From positions 62,001 through 126,000 of the forward strand of contig CAWDUQ010000005.1 of assembly GCA_963805495.1 (NCBI GenBank): DNA of 64,000 bases. Reading direction: 5' to 3'. The number at the start of each line of letters is the position of its first letter. The stretch's first letter is position 1. A program made the translations under genes and the position numbers. This DNA comes from DAHUXD01 sp963805495 (GTDB lineage Bacteria; Acidobacteriota; Thermoanaerobaculia; UBA5066; Gp7-AA6). This document shows, piece by piece, positions 42,483-50,583 of the stretch. Below the pieces are notes generated by a model, which saw only the letters and a program-made list of their open reading frames with translations, was not told the origin of the DNA and did no database searches.

Positions 42483-43616
42483 ATGAGCTCCCGCGGTTCG
42501 GCTTCGGTCGAGTTGCGCCCGGGCGCGGGCGGCGGCGCCGTGCTGGCCCTGGCGGGGCCGTTCGACGTCTCGACCGCCGCCGCGGCGCGCCGGCGAATCG
42601 TCGACGCCCTCGGGGCATCCGCTCCGGCGTCCCTCGAAGTGGAAGCGAGCGGAATCGACCGCGGAGACGTTTCGGGCATGGCCGTCATCTACGAGCTGGC
42701 GCAGGGTCGCTTCACCCCGGGTGTCTCGCCGAAGCTCAGGGGCCTGCGGGCCGAGTTCCAGACGCTGCTGAACGCCTTCCCGACACCCGCGGCCCTGGCG
42801 ACTCTCGACGCGGCAGCGCCGCGCCGAAGGCTGTTCGCGGAGGTCGGCGCCGCGACTTCGTCGATGATCCGGGACGCGAGGGCCCAGATCGCATTCATCG
42901 GCGCCATCCTTCAGGGGTTCGGCGCCGTGCTCCGGCGCCCGCGCGCGATGCGCTGGGGCGAGGTCGCCGTCGTCTTCGAGAAGGCGGGCGTCAACGCCCT
43001 GCCCATCGTGTCGCTCATCAGCTTCCTGACCGGTCTGATCATCGCCTTCGAGGCGGCCCAGCCGCTGGCCATGTTCGGCGCCCAGATCTTCATAGCCAAC
43101 ATGATCGGAATCGTCATGATCCGGGAGTTCGGACCCATTTTCACCGCGATCATCCTCGCCGGACGTTCGGGATCGGCCTTCGCGGCCGAGATCGGCACGA
43201 TGAAGGTCAACGAGGAGCTCAACGCCCTCGAGACGATGGGCCTCGACCCGATGCGTTTTCTGGTGATCCAGCGGGTCTTTGCCGCGACCGTCCTCATGCC
43301 CGTCCTGACGGCGTATTCCATGGCGATGGGCGTGCTGGGCGGCGTGATCGTGATGCTGGCGATGGGCTTCCCCCTCGCCCAGATCTGGTTCCAGCTGGTC
43401 GGTTCGCTCGGCGTCAAGGACGTTCTCGTGGGCACGGTCAAGTCGGTCGCCTTCGGAGCCATCATCGCGGGCCTCGGGTGCCTGCGCGGAATGCAGACGC
43501 AGGAGGGGCCGAACGCGGTCGGCGACTCGACGACCCGCGCCGTCGTGGCCGGAATCCTCATGATCATCATCGTCGACGCGTTGTTCGCCGTGCTGACCTA
43601 CGTGCTCCACGTATGA
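42483..43616 (+). CDS. mlaE: MlaE-type lipid ABC permease with N-terminal STAS (MlaB-like) domain
   Basis: 377 residues. The first about 110 residues look like a STAS domain (VLALAGPFDVSTAAAARRRIVDALG...SGMAVIYELAQ), the role played by separate MlaB in Escherichia coli. The rest is the MlaE permease with IVSLISFLTGLIIAFEAA, MIREFGPIFTAIILAGRSGSAFAAEIGTMKVNEELNALETMGLDP and TYVLHV at the end. It moves phospholipids between the inner membrane and an MCE protein. The stop overlaps the ATPase ATG. Confidence 0.92.
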   Translation: MSSRGSASVELRPGAGGGAVLALAGPFDVSTAAAARRRIVDALGASAPASLEVEASGIDRGDVSGMAVIYELAQGRFTPGVSPKLRGLRAEFQTLLNAFPTPAALATLDAAAPRRRLFAEVGAATSSMIRDARAQIAFIGAILQGFGAVLRRPRAMRWGEVAVVFEKAGVNALPIVSLISFLTGLIIAFEAAQPLAMFGAQIFIANMIGIVMIREFGPIFTAIILAGRSGSAFAAEIGTMKVNEELNALETMGLDPMRFLVIQRVFAATVLMPVLTAYSMAMGVLGGVIVMLAMGFPLAQIWFQLVGSLGVKDVLVGTVKSVAFGAIIAGLGCLRGMQTQEGPNAVGDSTTRAVVAGILMIIIVDALFAVLTYVLHV

Positions 43617-44404
43617 GCGACGGGGCGACGGTCATCGCGGTCGAAGACGTCACCATCGCCTACGGCGAAAACGTGATCCAGAAGGACCTCTCCTTCCAGG
43701 TCCGGCAGGGCGAGGTCTTCGTCATCCTCGGAGGATCGGGCTGCGGGAAGAGCTCGCTGCTGAAGACGATGATCGGTCTGTACCGACCGGTCGCGGGGCG
43801 GATCCTGTTCGACGGCGAAGACATCGGCATCGCGGAGGGCGAGGACCGGTTGCGGCTGCTGCGCAAGTTCGGCGTCATGTACCAGAGCGGCGCGCTCTTC
43901 GGCTCGATGACCGTCCTCGAGAACGTCCGGCTGCCGCTGGACGAGTTCACCGACCTCGGCCGGGAGGAGAAGGACCTGGTCGCCGCCGCCAAGCTCAACC
44001 AGGTCGGGCTCCTCCCGGCGGCGGCCCGGAAGCCATCCGCGCTCTCGGGTGGAATGCAGAAGAGGGCCGGAATCGCCCGGGCGATGGCACTCGATCCCGG
44101 CATCCTGTTTCTCGACGAACCCTCGGCCGGGCTCGACCCGATCACTTCCGCCGGCCTCGACCAGACGATCCGCGAACTCTCGCGAGGTCTCGGTATCACT
44201 TTCGTCGTCGTCACCCACGAGCTCCAGAGCATCTACGCCATCGCCGACCGCTGCATCATGCTCGACGCCCGGACCAGGACCATGATCGCGGAGGGCAAGC
44301 CCGCGGACCTGCGCGACCATTCCCCAGACCCGTACGTGCGACAGTTCTTCCTGCGGCAGGCCGAGCCGGCCGGCGCCGGGGACGGAGGGAAGGCGAAAAC
44401 GTGA
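43613..44404 (+). CDS. mlaF: MlaF-type ABC ATPase
   Basis: 263 residues: Walker A GGSGCGKSS, signature LSGGMQKRAGIARAMA, Walker B ILFLDEPSAGLDP and switch His in VVTHEL. The GGxQKR-type signature and the C-terminal tail fit MlaF. It powers lipid movement through the MlaE permease. Four-base overlaps at both ends tie it to mlaE and mlaD. Confidence 0.93.
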   Translation: MSDGATVIAVEDVTIAYGENVIQKDLSFQVRQGEVFVILGGSGCGKSSLLKTMIGLYRPVAGRILFDGEDIGIAEGEDRLRLLRKFGVMYQSGALFGSMTVLENVRLPLDEFTDLGREEKDLVAAAKLNQVGLLPAAARKPSALSGGMQKRAGIARAMALDPGILFLDEPSAGLDPITSAGLDQTIRELSRGLGITFVVVTHELQSIYAIADRCIMLDARTRTMIAEGKPADLRDHSPDPYVRQFFLRQAEPAGAGDGGKAKT

Positions 44405-45369
44405 GCGAGAAAGCCAATCAGTATCGGATCGGCCTGTTCGTCGTGATCGGCGTGGCGCTGCTGCTCGCCGGCCTGTTCGTGTTCGGCATCCGGGAGGCGT
44501 TGCAGCCGAAGGACGAGTTCGAGACCTACGTGACCGGAGACGTCGAAGGCCTCGCGGTCGGCTCCGTCGTCGAGCTGCGCGGCGTCGCCGTGGGCAAGGT
44601 CATCCAGATCGGCTTCAGCTGGAACCTCTACGAGGTGGCCCAGCCGACGTGCGTCGTGGTCCGCTGCAGCGTGAACCAGCGAATCATCCCGACGAGCTTC
44701 CGGCAGGACTTCGGTACCGAGATGCACAAGATCGTGGACGGTGGACTCCGAGCCGTGATCCAGACCAACGGCATCACGGGCTCGAGCATCGTCGCGCTGC
44801 AGAAGATGGACCCGACGCTGTACCCGCCCCTCAAGTTCCCATGGACTCCGAAGTACTTCTACGTCCCGTCGGCGCCGAGCCAGCTCGGCCGGCTGCTGGC
44901 ATCGGTCGATCGGACGCTCGCGAACCTCGAGAAGTTCGACGCCGGGAAGCTGAGCAACAGCCTGAACCGGGTCCTCGACACCGCCAACGTCACCCTCCAG
45001 AAGCTCGCCGACCTCGACGTAAAAGGAATCTCCGGCAACGCCAACAAGGTCCTGACCGACGCCAGCGGAGCGATCGCCCAAATCCAGTCGCTCGCCACCG
45101 ACGCACGCGGCGACCTGAAAGAGATGAAGCTCGGGGCGATCGGGACCGACGCGGGACGGCTGCTCGAAAATCTGGACGCCCGGCTCGCCGCCCTGATCGA
45201 CAAGCTTTCGGAAATCGACGTGAACGCGTTGAACGACACCCTCGCCGGCACGCGCGAGGCCGCCCGGAACCTGAACGAGGCGATCGAGGAGCTCAAGAAG
45301 TATCCGTCGGGCTTCCTCCTCGGGGGGCCCCCGCCGCCCGCGGCGGGTCTCCAGAAGGAGAAGAAGTGA
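44401..45369 (+). CDS. mlaD: MlaD-type MCE protein
   Basis: 322 residues from GTG. One N-terminal span (YRIGLFVVIGVALLLAGLFVFGI), the MCE domain (about 38-125; VEGLAVGSVVELRGVAVGKV), then a long helical tail of about 170 residues with heptad-like repeats and a proline-rich end. The long tail is unlike the short E. coli MlaD and closer to PqiB/LetB- or Mce-like proteins that bridge the periplasm. The stop shares one base with the lipoprotein ATG. Confidence 0.9.
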   Translation: MSEKANQYRIGLFVVIGVALLLAGLFVFGIREALQPKDEFETYVTGDVEGLAVGSVVELRGVAVGKVIQIGFSWNLYEVAQPTCVVVRCSVNQRIIPTSFRQDFGTEMHKIVDGGLRAVIQTNGITGSSIVALQKMDPTLYPPLKFPWTPKYFYVPSAPSQLGRLLASVDRTLANLEKFDAGKLSNSLNRVLDTANVTLQKLADLDVKGISGNANKVLTDASGAIAQIQSLATDARGDLKEMKLGAIGTDAGRLLENLDARLAALIDKLSEIDVNALNDTLAGTREAARNLNEAIEELKKYPSGFLLGGPPPPAAGLQKEKK

Positions 45370-45995
45370 TGGCCGCCAGTGCGCGTCGGATGACGCCCCT
45401 CGCCTGCGCGATCGCCCTCGCGGCGGCCGCCGGGTGCATCTCCAAGTCGGCCCTCGTCCCGCAGTCCTACGCGATCGATCCGCCGCCACTCGCCTCGAGC
45501 CTGCCGCCCGAAGGCGGGACGACCCTGTCCCTCGCCCGGGTGGACGTCGCGCCGCCCTACGCGGGACTGTCCTTCGTCTATCGCACCGGCGATCACGGCA
45601 TCGAGCGCGATCCGTACGCGAGCTTCGCGGTCTCTCCCGGATGGATGCTGACCTCGGCCATTCGCGGCTACCTGCGCAACGCTCCGTTCGTCCGGGACGT
45701 GGTGCTGCCCGGCGCCGGCCTGCCGTTCTCCGTCTCGATCGAGGCGCGCGCCACCGAGCTCTACGCCGACCTCGGAAGCTCTCCGGTCGCGGTCCTGACC
45801 CTCCAGATTCGGGTGCTCCGCCCGGCCGCGGCTGGAGCGCCGCTCCGGGAGCTCCTCCTCAAGAGCTACACGGAGCGCGTTCCCCTGGAGTCCCGCTCGG
45901 CCCAGGCGGCCGCGCACGCCTGGAACGCGGCGCTGGCCGCGATCATGAAGGGCTTCCTGACGGACCTCCAGGCCGCCTTGCCCCGGACGCCCTAG
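45369..45995 (+). CDS. ABC-type transport auxiliary lipoprotein (PqiC-like)
   Basis: 208 residues with a lipobox (LAAAAGC) and a body matching the ABC_trans_aux/PqiC pattern (SYAIDPPP...LARVDVAPPYAGLSFVYRTG; PYASFAVSPGWMLTSAIRGYL). It is probably an outer-membrane lipoprotein that receives the MCE tail, completing the transport bridge. Last gene of the operon. No MlaC or MlaA gene is present, which fits a PqiABC/LetAB-like mechanism without a shuttle. Confidence 0.8.
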   Translation: MAASARRMTPLACAIALAAAAGCISKSALVPQSYAIDPPPLASSLPPEGGTTLSLARVDVAPPYAGLSFVYRTGDHGIERDPYASFAVSPGWMLTSAIRGYLRNAPFVRDVVLPGAGLPFSVSIEARATELYADLGSSPVAVLTLQIRVLRPAAAGAPLRELLLKSYTERVPLESRSAQAAAHAWNAALAAIMKGFLTDLQAALPRTP

Positions 45996-46010
45996 TTCCG
46001 CGGCCGCGGT

Positions 46011-46134
46011 CGCAGGGGCGGCCCTTTGCGGCCACCCCCCTCATCGGGGAGGCGACGACCCGTCCACCGGAGGCAGACCCACGGCAGTGGGGAACTGCCG
46101 TTGCCGTCCGCACGACGGCGGTCACCTCCCCTAC
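46011..46134. repeat. hairpin repeat family 2 (second full copy)
   Basis: Left hairpin GGGGCGGCC-CTTTGC-GGCC(A)CCCC, then GACGACCCGTCCACC, GGAGGCAGACCCACGGCAGT, GGGGAACTG and a second hairpin GCCGTCC-GCAC-GACGGC. Same order as 18351-18486. It lies between convergent genes (PqiC-like and FkbM) and ends at the FkbM stop codon. Confidence 0.7.
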
Positions 46135-46856
46135 CCCGCGCGAAAGAGGAAGTTGTTGCAGTAGCCCGGCGCCTCCCAGAAGCGCCCCGGCGCCCGTCGC
46201 TGGTGGGTCGCGGAGTCGAACTCGGCAACGGGCCGGAGACCCTCCGGCGAGAAGAACTGCCCGCGATAGCCGAGCCGTTCCAGATGCCTGAAGACGTCGG
46301 GCGGCGCGTGGCCCGTCAGGTGCCTCGCCTCGCACTCGAAGAGGAGGACGGGCCTGGACTCCGCGAGGGTCCTCTCGGCCCCGCGGAAGACCGCCAGCTC
46401 GTGACCTTCGACATCGACCTTGATCAGGGCCAGTCTCCCCGCGCCCGCGAGCTGATGGTCCAGCGTATCCGCGGCGACCTCGCGGTCCCGGGTGCCGGGA
46501 CCGGCCGCGGCGGCCTCCTCGAGCGACGCGCCAGGGGAGTTCTCCCAGCCCGGCACGTGGAGGACGCGCACGCCCGCCGCATCCGAGACCGCGCACTCCC
46601 GGACGACGACGTTGTCCCACCCGATCCGCGCGCAAACAGCCTCGAGATACCGCGCGAGCCCCGGCTGCGGCTCGAAGGCGAAGACCCTTCCGGCCGGCCC
46701 GACCGCGCGGCGCATCCAGTACAGGTACGCGCCCTTGTTCGCGCCGACGTCGACGGCGGTGGCGCCGGCGGAAAGCTCCCCGAGAAGCGCGCGGATCTCC
46801 GCGCCCTGGTCGCGATAGCGGGCCTTCAGAGCCCGGTACAGGAATCGTGTCTTCAC
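46131..46856 (-). CDS. FkbM-family SAM-dependent methyltransferase
   Basis: 241 residues from GTG. SAM-binding motif AVDVGANKGAYLYWMRRAVG, acidic strand FAFEPQPGLARYLEA, and the family block LIKVDVEGHELAVFRGAERTL followed by VLLFECEARH. FkbM enzymes methylate sugars, lipids or polyketides, often surface glycans; the acceptor is unknown. A GTAGGATCG sequence upstream (about 46893-46901, minus strand) could serve as a -10 box. Confidence 0.85.
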   Translation of the reverse strand: MKTRFLYRALKARYRDQGAEIRALLGELSAGATAVDVGANKGAYLYWMRRAVGPAGRVFAFEPQPGLARYLEAVCARIGWDNVVVRECAVSDAAGVRVLHVPGWENSPGASLEEAAAAGPGTRDREVAADTLDHQLAGAGRLALIKVDVEGHELAVFRGAERTLAESRPVLLFECEARHLTGHAPPDVFRHLERLGYRGQFFSPEGLRPVAEFDSATHQRRAPGRFWEAPGYCNNFLFRAG

Positions 46857-46972
46857 GGGAGGTGACCGCCTCGGGACGGCCGATCGATCCTACCAAGCCC
46901 CCCGGAGCTGCCGACCGGCTGCCGGTCGTGATAGAAAAAGCCGACCAGATCTCTTTAAAAGGAGTGTGATCG

Positions 46973-47293
46973 ATGAAGAAGACGTGGGTATCCCTGTTGG
47001 CGCTGATCCTTGCGGCCGGACTGTCGGCCGCCTGCAAGAAGTCGGAGATGTCGAAGGCAGGCGACGCGGCGAAGGACGCCGGCCAGGCCGCATCCGAGGC
47101 CGGGCAGAAGGCGGGCGAGGCCGTGAAGGAAGGGGCCGAGGCTGTCAAGGAAGGCGCGGTCGACGCGGCCGACGCGGCGAAGGAAGCGGGCCAGGCGACC
47201 GGCGAAGCGGTCAAGGACGCGGCCGACAAGACGGCCGAGGCCGCGAAGAAGGCGGCCGAGGACGTCAAGGAGGCGATCACCCCCAAGCCCTGA
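46973..47293 (+). CDS. small LEA/apolipoprotein-like helical lipoprotein
   Basis: 106 residues. Signal sequence with a plausible lipid-attached Cys21 (GLSAAC; the -3 Ser is not classical). The mature part is almost only Ala, Lys, Glu, Asp and Gly in 11-residue repeats (AGDAAKDAGQAASEAGQKAGEAVKEGAE region), as in LEA group 3 and YtxH-like proteins: amphipathic helix, no cysteine, no aromatic residue. Probably protects or coats membranes under stress (inference). Good AAGGAG ribosome site; a terminator follows directly. Confidence 0.75.
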   Translation: MKKTWVSLLALILAAGLSAACKKSEMSKAGDAAKDAGQAASEAGQKAGEAVKEGAEAVKEGAVDAADAAKEAGQATGEAVKDAADKTAEAAKKAAEDVKEAITPKP

Positions 47294-47316
47294 CGCCGGG
47301 GTGCTTGCCGGGATCG

Positions 47317-47351
47317 GCCGTCGCCCGCTTTGGAGGGCGGCGGCTTTTTTT
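47317..47351 (+). terminator. Rho-independent terminator
   Basis: GCCGTCGCCC and GGGCGGCGGC form a 10-base-pair stem (one G-T) around an 8-base loop, followed directly by seven T. It ends the lipoprotein transcript just before the pyk promoter. Confidence 0.85.
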
Positions 47352-47356
47352 CGCGT

Positions 47357-47362
47357 TAGATT
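47357..47362 (+). promoter_or_regulatory. -10-like box of pyk
   Basis: TAGATT, 10 bases before the pyk ATG and no ribosome site between, so the leader should be only a few bases. Confidence 0.4.
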
Positions 47363-47372
47363 AGGCGGCTCG

Positions 47373-48791
47373 ATGCCCCGCACGAAGATCGTCTGCACCA
47401 TCGGTCCCGCGTCCCGTTCTCCCGAGGCGCTGCGGGGGCTCGCCGACGCGGGAATGGACGTCGCGCGCCTCAACTTTTCGCACGGGCGTCACGAGGAGCA
47501 TGCCGCGGTCCTTTCGGCGGTCCGCCGGATCTCCGCCGAGATCGGCCGACCGATCGCTGTCCTCCAGGACCTCGGAGGCCTCAAGATCCGCATCGGCGAG
47601 ATCGCCGGCGGAGCCGTGCGGCTCGAGCCCGGAACGGCGTTCACGCTGACCAATCGCGCCGTCGCGGGGGACGCGCGCGAAGTCTCGCTGGACTACCCCG
47701 ACCTCAGGGCCAGCGTGGCCCCGGGCGACATTTTGCTGCTCTCCGACGGCGAAGTGGAGCTGCGCGTCGAAGCGGTCGACGCCGCCGACATCCGGTGCCG
47801 CGTGATCGCCGGCGGGATCCTCTCCTCGCACAAAGGAATCCACCTGCCGCACCGTTCGATCGCCGCGCCGGGCCTGACGCCGAAGGACCGCGACGATCTC
47901 GCGTTCGGGATCGCCCAGGGCGTCGACTACGTTGCGCTGTCCTTCGTTCGGAGCGCCGGCGACGTCCTCGAGGCGCGGAGATTCCTCGACGAACGGCGCG
48001 TGGCGATCCCGTTGATCGCCAAGATCGAGAAGCACGAGGCGCTCGTCCGGATCGACGAGATCCTGGCGGCCTCCGACGGCCTGATGGTCGCGCGCGGCGA
48101 CCTCGGCATCGAGACGCCGCTCGAGCACGTGCCCCTTCTCCAGAAGATGCTGATCGACCGCGCCAACCGCGCCGGGAAGCCGGTCATCACCGCGACCCAG
48201 ATGCTGCTCTCCATGGTCGACAGCCCTCGCCCGACGCGGGCGGAAGTCGGCGACGTCGCCAACGCCATCCTCGACGGCACCGACGCCGTCATGCTCTCTG
48301 AGGAGACGGCCGCCGGCCGTTTTCCCGTGGAGGCCGTCGCCACGATGCGCCGGATCGCCGAGGACACCGAGACGGCGTTTCCGTTCGAGGCGTGGATGCG
48401 GCGGTTCGAGGACCGCAGCCTGCAGAGCCTGCCGGAGGCCGTGGCCGGGGCCGCGTGCGAGCTCGCCGAGCACATCGGGGCCGCCGTGATCGTCGCCTGG
48501 ACCGAATCGGGCGCCACGGCTCGCCTTGTCGCGCGGCACCGCCCTCGCCGTCCGGTCCTCGCCCTCTCGACCCTTTCCGCCACGGCACGGCAGCTCGCCC
48601 TCGTGTGGGGCGTCATCCCCCTCGTCGCCGAGGGAGGTCCGAACACCGACGCCATGCTCGAGCGCGCCCTGGGCCTCGCCGCGGCGCGCGGCCTGCTGAA
48701 GCCCGGGGAAACGGCCGTCATCACCGCCGGAATCCCGATGGGAGTCGCGGGCAGCACGAACGTGATCAAGGCCGCGGTGGCGCCCCCGTGA
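47373..48791 (+). CDS. pyk: pyruvate kinase
   Basis: 472 residues. TKIVCTIGPASRSPE and MDVARLNFSHG at the N-terminus, the active-site segment ALIAKIEKHEALVRIDEILAASDGLMVARGDLGIE (here PLIAKIEKHEAL), and KPVITATQMLLSM with AEVGDVANAILDGTDAVMLSEETAAGRFPVEAV. The C-terminal regulatory domain is present (ESGATARLVARHRP). It converts phosphoenolpyruvate and ADP to pyruvate and ATP, the last step of glycolysis. Followed with a GTGA overlap by a small membrane protein. Confidence 0.96.
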   Translation: MPRTKIVCTIGPASRSPEALRGLADAGMDVARLNFSHGRHEEHAAVLSAVRRISAEIGRPIAVLQDLGGLKIRIGEIAGGAVRLEPGTAFTLTNRAVAGDAREVSLDYPDLRASVAPGDILLLSDGEVELRVEAVDAADIRCRVIAGGILSSHKGIHLPHRSIAAPGLTPKDRDDLAFGIAQGVDYVALSFVRSAGDVLEARRFLDERRVAIPLIAKIEKHEALVRIDEILAASDGLMVARGDLGIETPLEHVPLLQKMLIDRANRAGKPVITATQMLLSMVDSPRPTRAEVGDVANAILDGTDAVMLSEETAAGRFPVEAVATMRRIAEDTETAFPFEAWMRRFEDRSLQSLPEAVAGAACELAEHIGAAVIVAWTESGATARLVARHRPRRPVLALSTLSATARQLALVWGVIPLVAEGGPNTDAMLERALGLAAARGLLKPGETAVITAGIPMGVAGSTNVIKAAVAPP

Positions 48792-49135
48792 GTCCGGACC
48801 ACGCCCGAACGCCGATCCAGCGCCGCACGACCCGGAACATCGTGCTCGGCATCGGCTTCTTCGTGCTGGGCGTGATCGGGGTGCTGGTCCCGGTCATGCC
48901 GCAGCTCGTGTTCTTCTTCCTCTCGGCGATCTTCTTCTCGCTCGTCTCCCCGCGCCTGCGGCGTGCGCTCCGTCGGTTCCGCCGCCGCCATCCGAGCGTG
49001 GACAACGCCTACGCGAAGTGGCGCGAGAAGGGTCGCAAGCGCCGTTTGCAGCACATCCGAAAGCGGCGCACGCAGGAGGAAGTCGAGGTCAAACTCGAGG
49101 ACGATCCCCCCGACCGCCACCACCGGCGCTCCTGA
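48788..49135 (+). CDS. small inner-membrane protein (YbaN/DUF454-like)
   Basis: 115 residues from a GTG overlapping the pyk stop. A hydrophobic stretch of about 45 residues with a central LVPVMPQLVFFFLSAIFF (the G-x-x-x-P-x-hydrophobic pattern of DUF454/YbaN proteins), then a very basic helical tail (RRALRRFRRRHPSVDNAYAKWREKGRKRR). Function unknown. Placement fits DUF454, but so short a protein gives limited support. Confidence 0.55.
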   Translation: MSPDHARTPIQRRTTRNIVLGIGFFVLGVIGVLVPVMPQLVFFFLSAIFFSLVSPRLRRALRRFRRRHPSVDNAYAKWREKGRKRRLQHIRKRRTQEEVEVKLEDDPPDRHHRRS

Positions 49136-49141
49136 ACCATC

Positions 49142-49174
49142 CGCCGAGGGCGGGGACGAGCCCCGCCCCTACGC
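49142..49174. repeat. GTAGGGG-type hairpin (family 2 head only)
   Basis: GGGCGGGG-ACGAG-CCCCGCCC followed by CTAC; read on the minus strand it starts GTAGGGGCGGGG like the heads of the copies at 18351 and 46011. It lies just after the stop of the small membrane protein gene. Confidence 0.6.
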
Positions 49175-49210
49175 CGTGGCCCCCGATTGCCCGCGACGCG
49201 GTCACATCCG

Positions 49211-49371
49211 CTCGCGGCGCGAGGAATCTCCGCGAGCGCAGCGGAGGACGCCTCGCGCACCGCGGGAGCGAAGGCGCGGCGGAGCGATCAGGCGAGCGGT
49301 CGAGCCTGCAGGCGAGCCGCGCGCCGGTGCGCCCGGAAGGGCGCAGACCCGGAGCGCAGCGCGCAGCGACG
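49211..49371 (-). repeat. hairpin repeat family 1, copy C (full length)
   Basis: Arms GCGGCGCGAGG and CCTCGCGC(A)CCGC, inner stem TCTCCGC/GCGGAGG. Both stems differ from copies A and B but stay paired. The second hairpin (GTGCGCCC-GGAA-GGGCGCA) is present. It ends one base before the ftsZ stop codon, so it would be the 3' tail of the dcw transcript. It has no T run. Confidence 0.8.
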
Positions 49372-49372
49372 T

Positions 49373-50545
49373 TCAGTCCATCTGTCGGCGCAGCACCGTC
49401 GGGATGTCGAAGTCGTCGCGCGACGACGAGGCATTGGGGCCGAAGCCGCCGGAGTCGTCGCCGCGGAGGAACGGCGGACGCAGGGGCTTGGTGCCGACGG
49501 TCAGCGGCTTGGACTGCTCCTCCTCGCGGTCGATGTCGGCGAGGTCGCGCTCGAGACGGTCGAAGCCCGTGGCGATGACCGTGACCTTGACGTTGCCCGC
49601 CATCTTCTCGTCGTGCACGCACCCGAAGAGGATCTCGGCCTCGGGGTCCGCCGCCTGCTGGATGATCTGCGCAGCCTCGGTGACCTCGAAGAGGGTCAGG
49701 TCGTGGCCGCCCGTGATGTTGATCAGCACGCCGCGTGCGCCCTCGATCGAAGCGTCCTCGAGGAGCGGCGAGGAGATCGCGGCCTGCGCCGCGTGGATCG
49801 CGCGGTTCTCTCCGTCGGCGATCGCGGTGCCCATGAGGGCCCGGCCCATGTCCGACATGATCTTGCGCACGTCGGCGAAGTCGAGGTTGATCTCGCCGGG
49901 ACAGTTGATGAGGTCGGAAATGCCCTGGATCGCCTGCCGCAGCACGTCGTCGGCGATCTTGAAGGAGTCGTTCAGGGGAGTGTTGCGTTCGACGAATGCC
50001 AGCAAACGCTGGTTGGGAATCGTGATCAGCGTGTCGACGTGATCGCGAAGCTCCCGCGACGCGCGCTCGGCCTGGCGCATGCGCTTCTTGCCTTCGAACT
50101 CGAAGGGCTTCGTGACCACGGCGACCGCCAGCGCGCCGGCCTCGGCCGCGAGCTTCGCGATGATGGGCCCGGCTCCCGAGCCCGTCCCGCCGCCCAGCCC
50201 CATGGCGAGAAACACCATGTCCGCGCCGGCGACGGCCTGGGCGAGGCGATCCTGGTCCTCGAGCGCGGCGTTGCGGCCGACGTCGGGGTCCGCGCCGGCG
50301 CCGAGGCCCTTGGTCAGCCGGCCGCCGATCTGGAGCTTGTTCGGCGCCGCGCACTTGCGCAGGGCCTGGAGGTCCGTGTTGCAGGCGAAGTATTCGACGC
50401 CCTTCACGCCGGCCGCGATCATCCGGTTGACCGCGTTGGAGCCTCCGCCGCCCACGCCGATGACGCGGATCGTGGCGGGCGACGCGTCGCCTCCGTCGAG
50501 CTCGATCGAGAGCCCGTCTTTGTCGTCTTCGAGGAACTCGATCAT
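49373..50545 (-). CDS. ftsZ: cell division GTPase FtsZ
   Basis: 390 residues from the ATG at MIEFLEDDKDG, chosen for its GGGAAGG ribosome site; a start 13 codons earlier (MPRKRPS) is possible. Nucleotide site: GVGGGGSNAVNRM, the tubulin signature GLGGGTGSGAGP, and NQRLLAFVERNTPLNDSFKIADDVLRQA. The C-terminal peptide DDFDIPTVLRRQMD is the docking tail for FtsA and other partners. It forms the division ring at midcell. Last gene of the dcw cluster. Confidence 0.97.
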   Translation of the reverse strand: MIEFLEDDKDGLSIELDGGDASPATIRVIGVGGGGSNAVNRMIAAGVKGVEYFACNTDLQALRKCAAPNKLQIGGRLTKGLGAGADPDVGRNAALEDQDRLAQAVAGADMVFLAMGLGGGTGSGAGPIIAKLAAEAGALAVAVVTKPFEFEGKKRMRQAERASRELRDHVDTLITIPNQRLLAFVERNTPLNDSFKIADDVLRQAIQGISDLINCPGEINLDFADVRKIMSDMGRALMGTAIADGENRAIHAAQAAISSPLLEDASIEGARGVLINITGGHDLTLFEVTEAAQIIQQAADPEAEILFGCVHDEKMAGNVKVTVIATGFDRLERDLADIDREEEQSKPLTVGTKPLRPPFLRGDDSGGFGPNASSSRDDFDIPTVLRRQMD

Positions 50546-50583
50546 CGGACCTTCCCTCCGTCGCGATGGGCGTTTTCGGGGCA

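Noticed and set aside
49211..49371. Family 1 hairpin as an ordinary Rho-independent terminator
   Set aside because: No T run follows the stem on either strand, unlike the clear terminator at 47317-47351.
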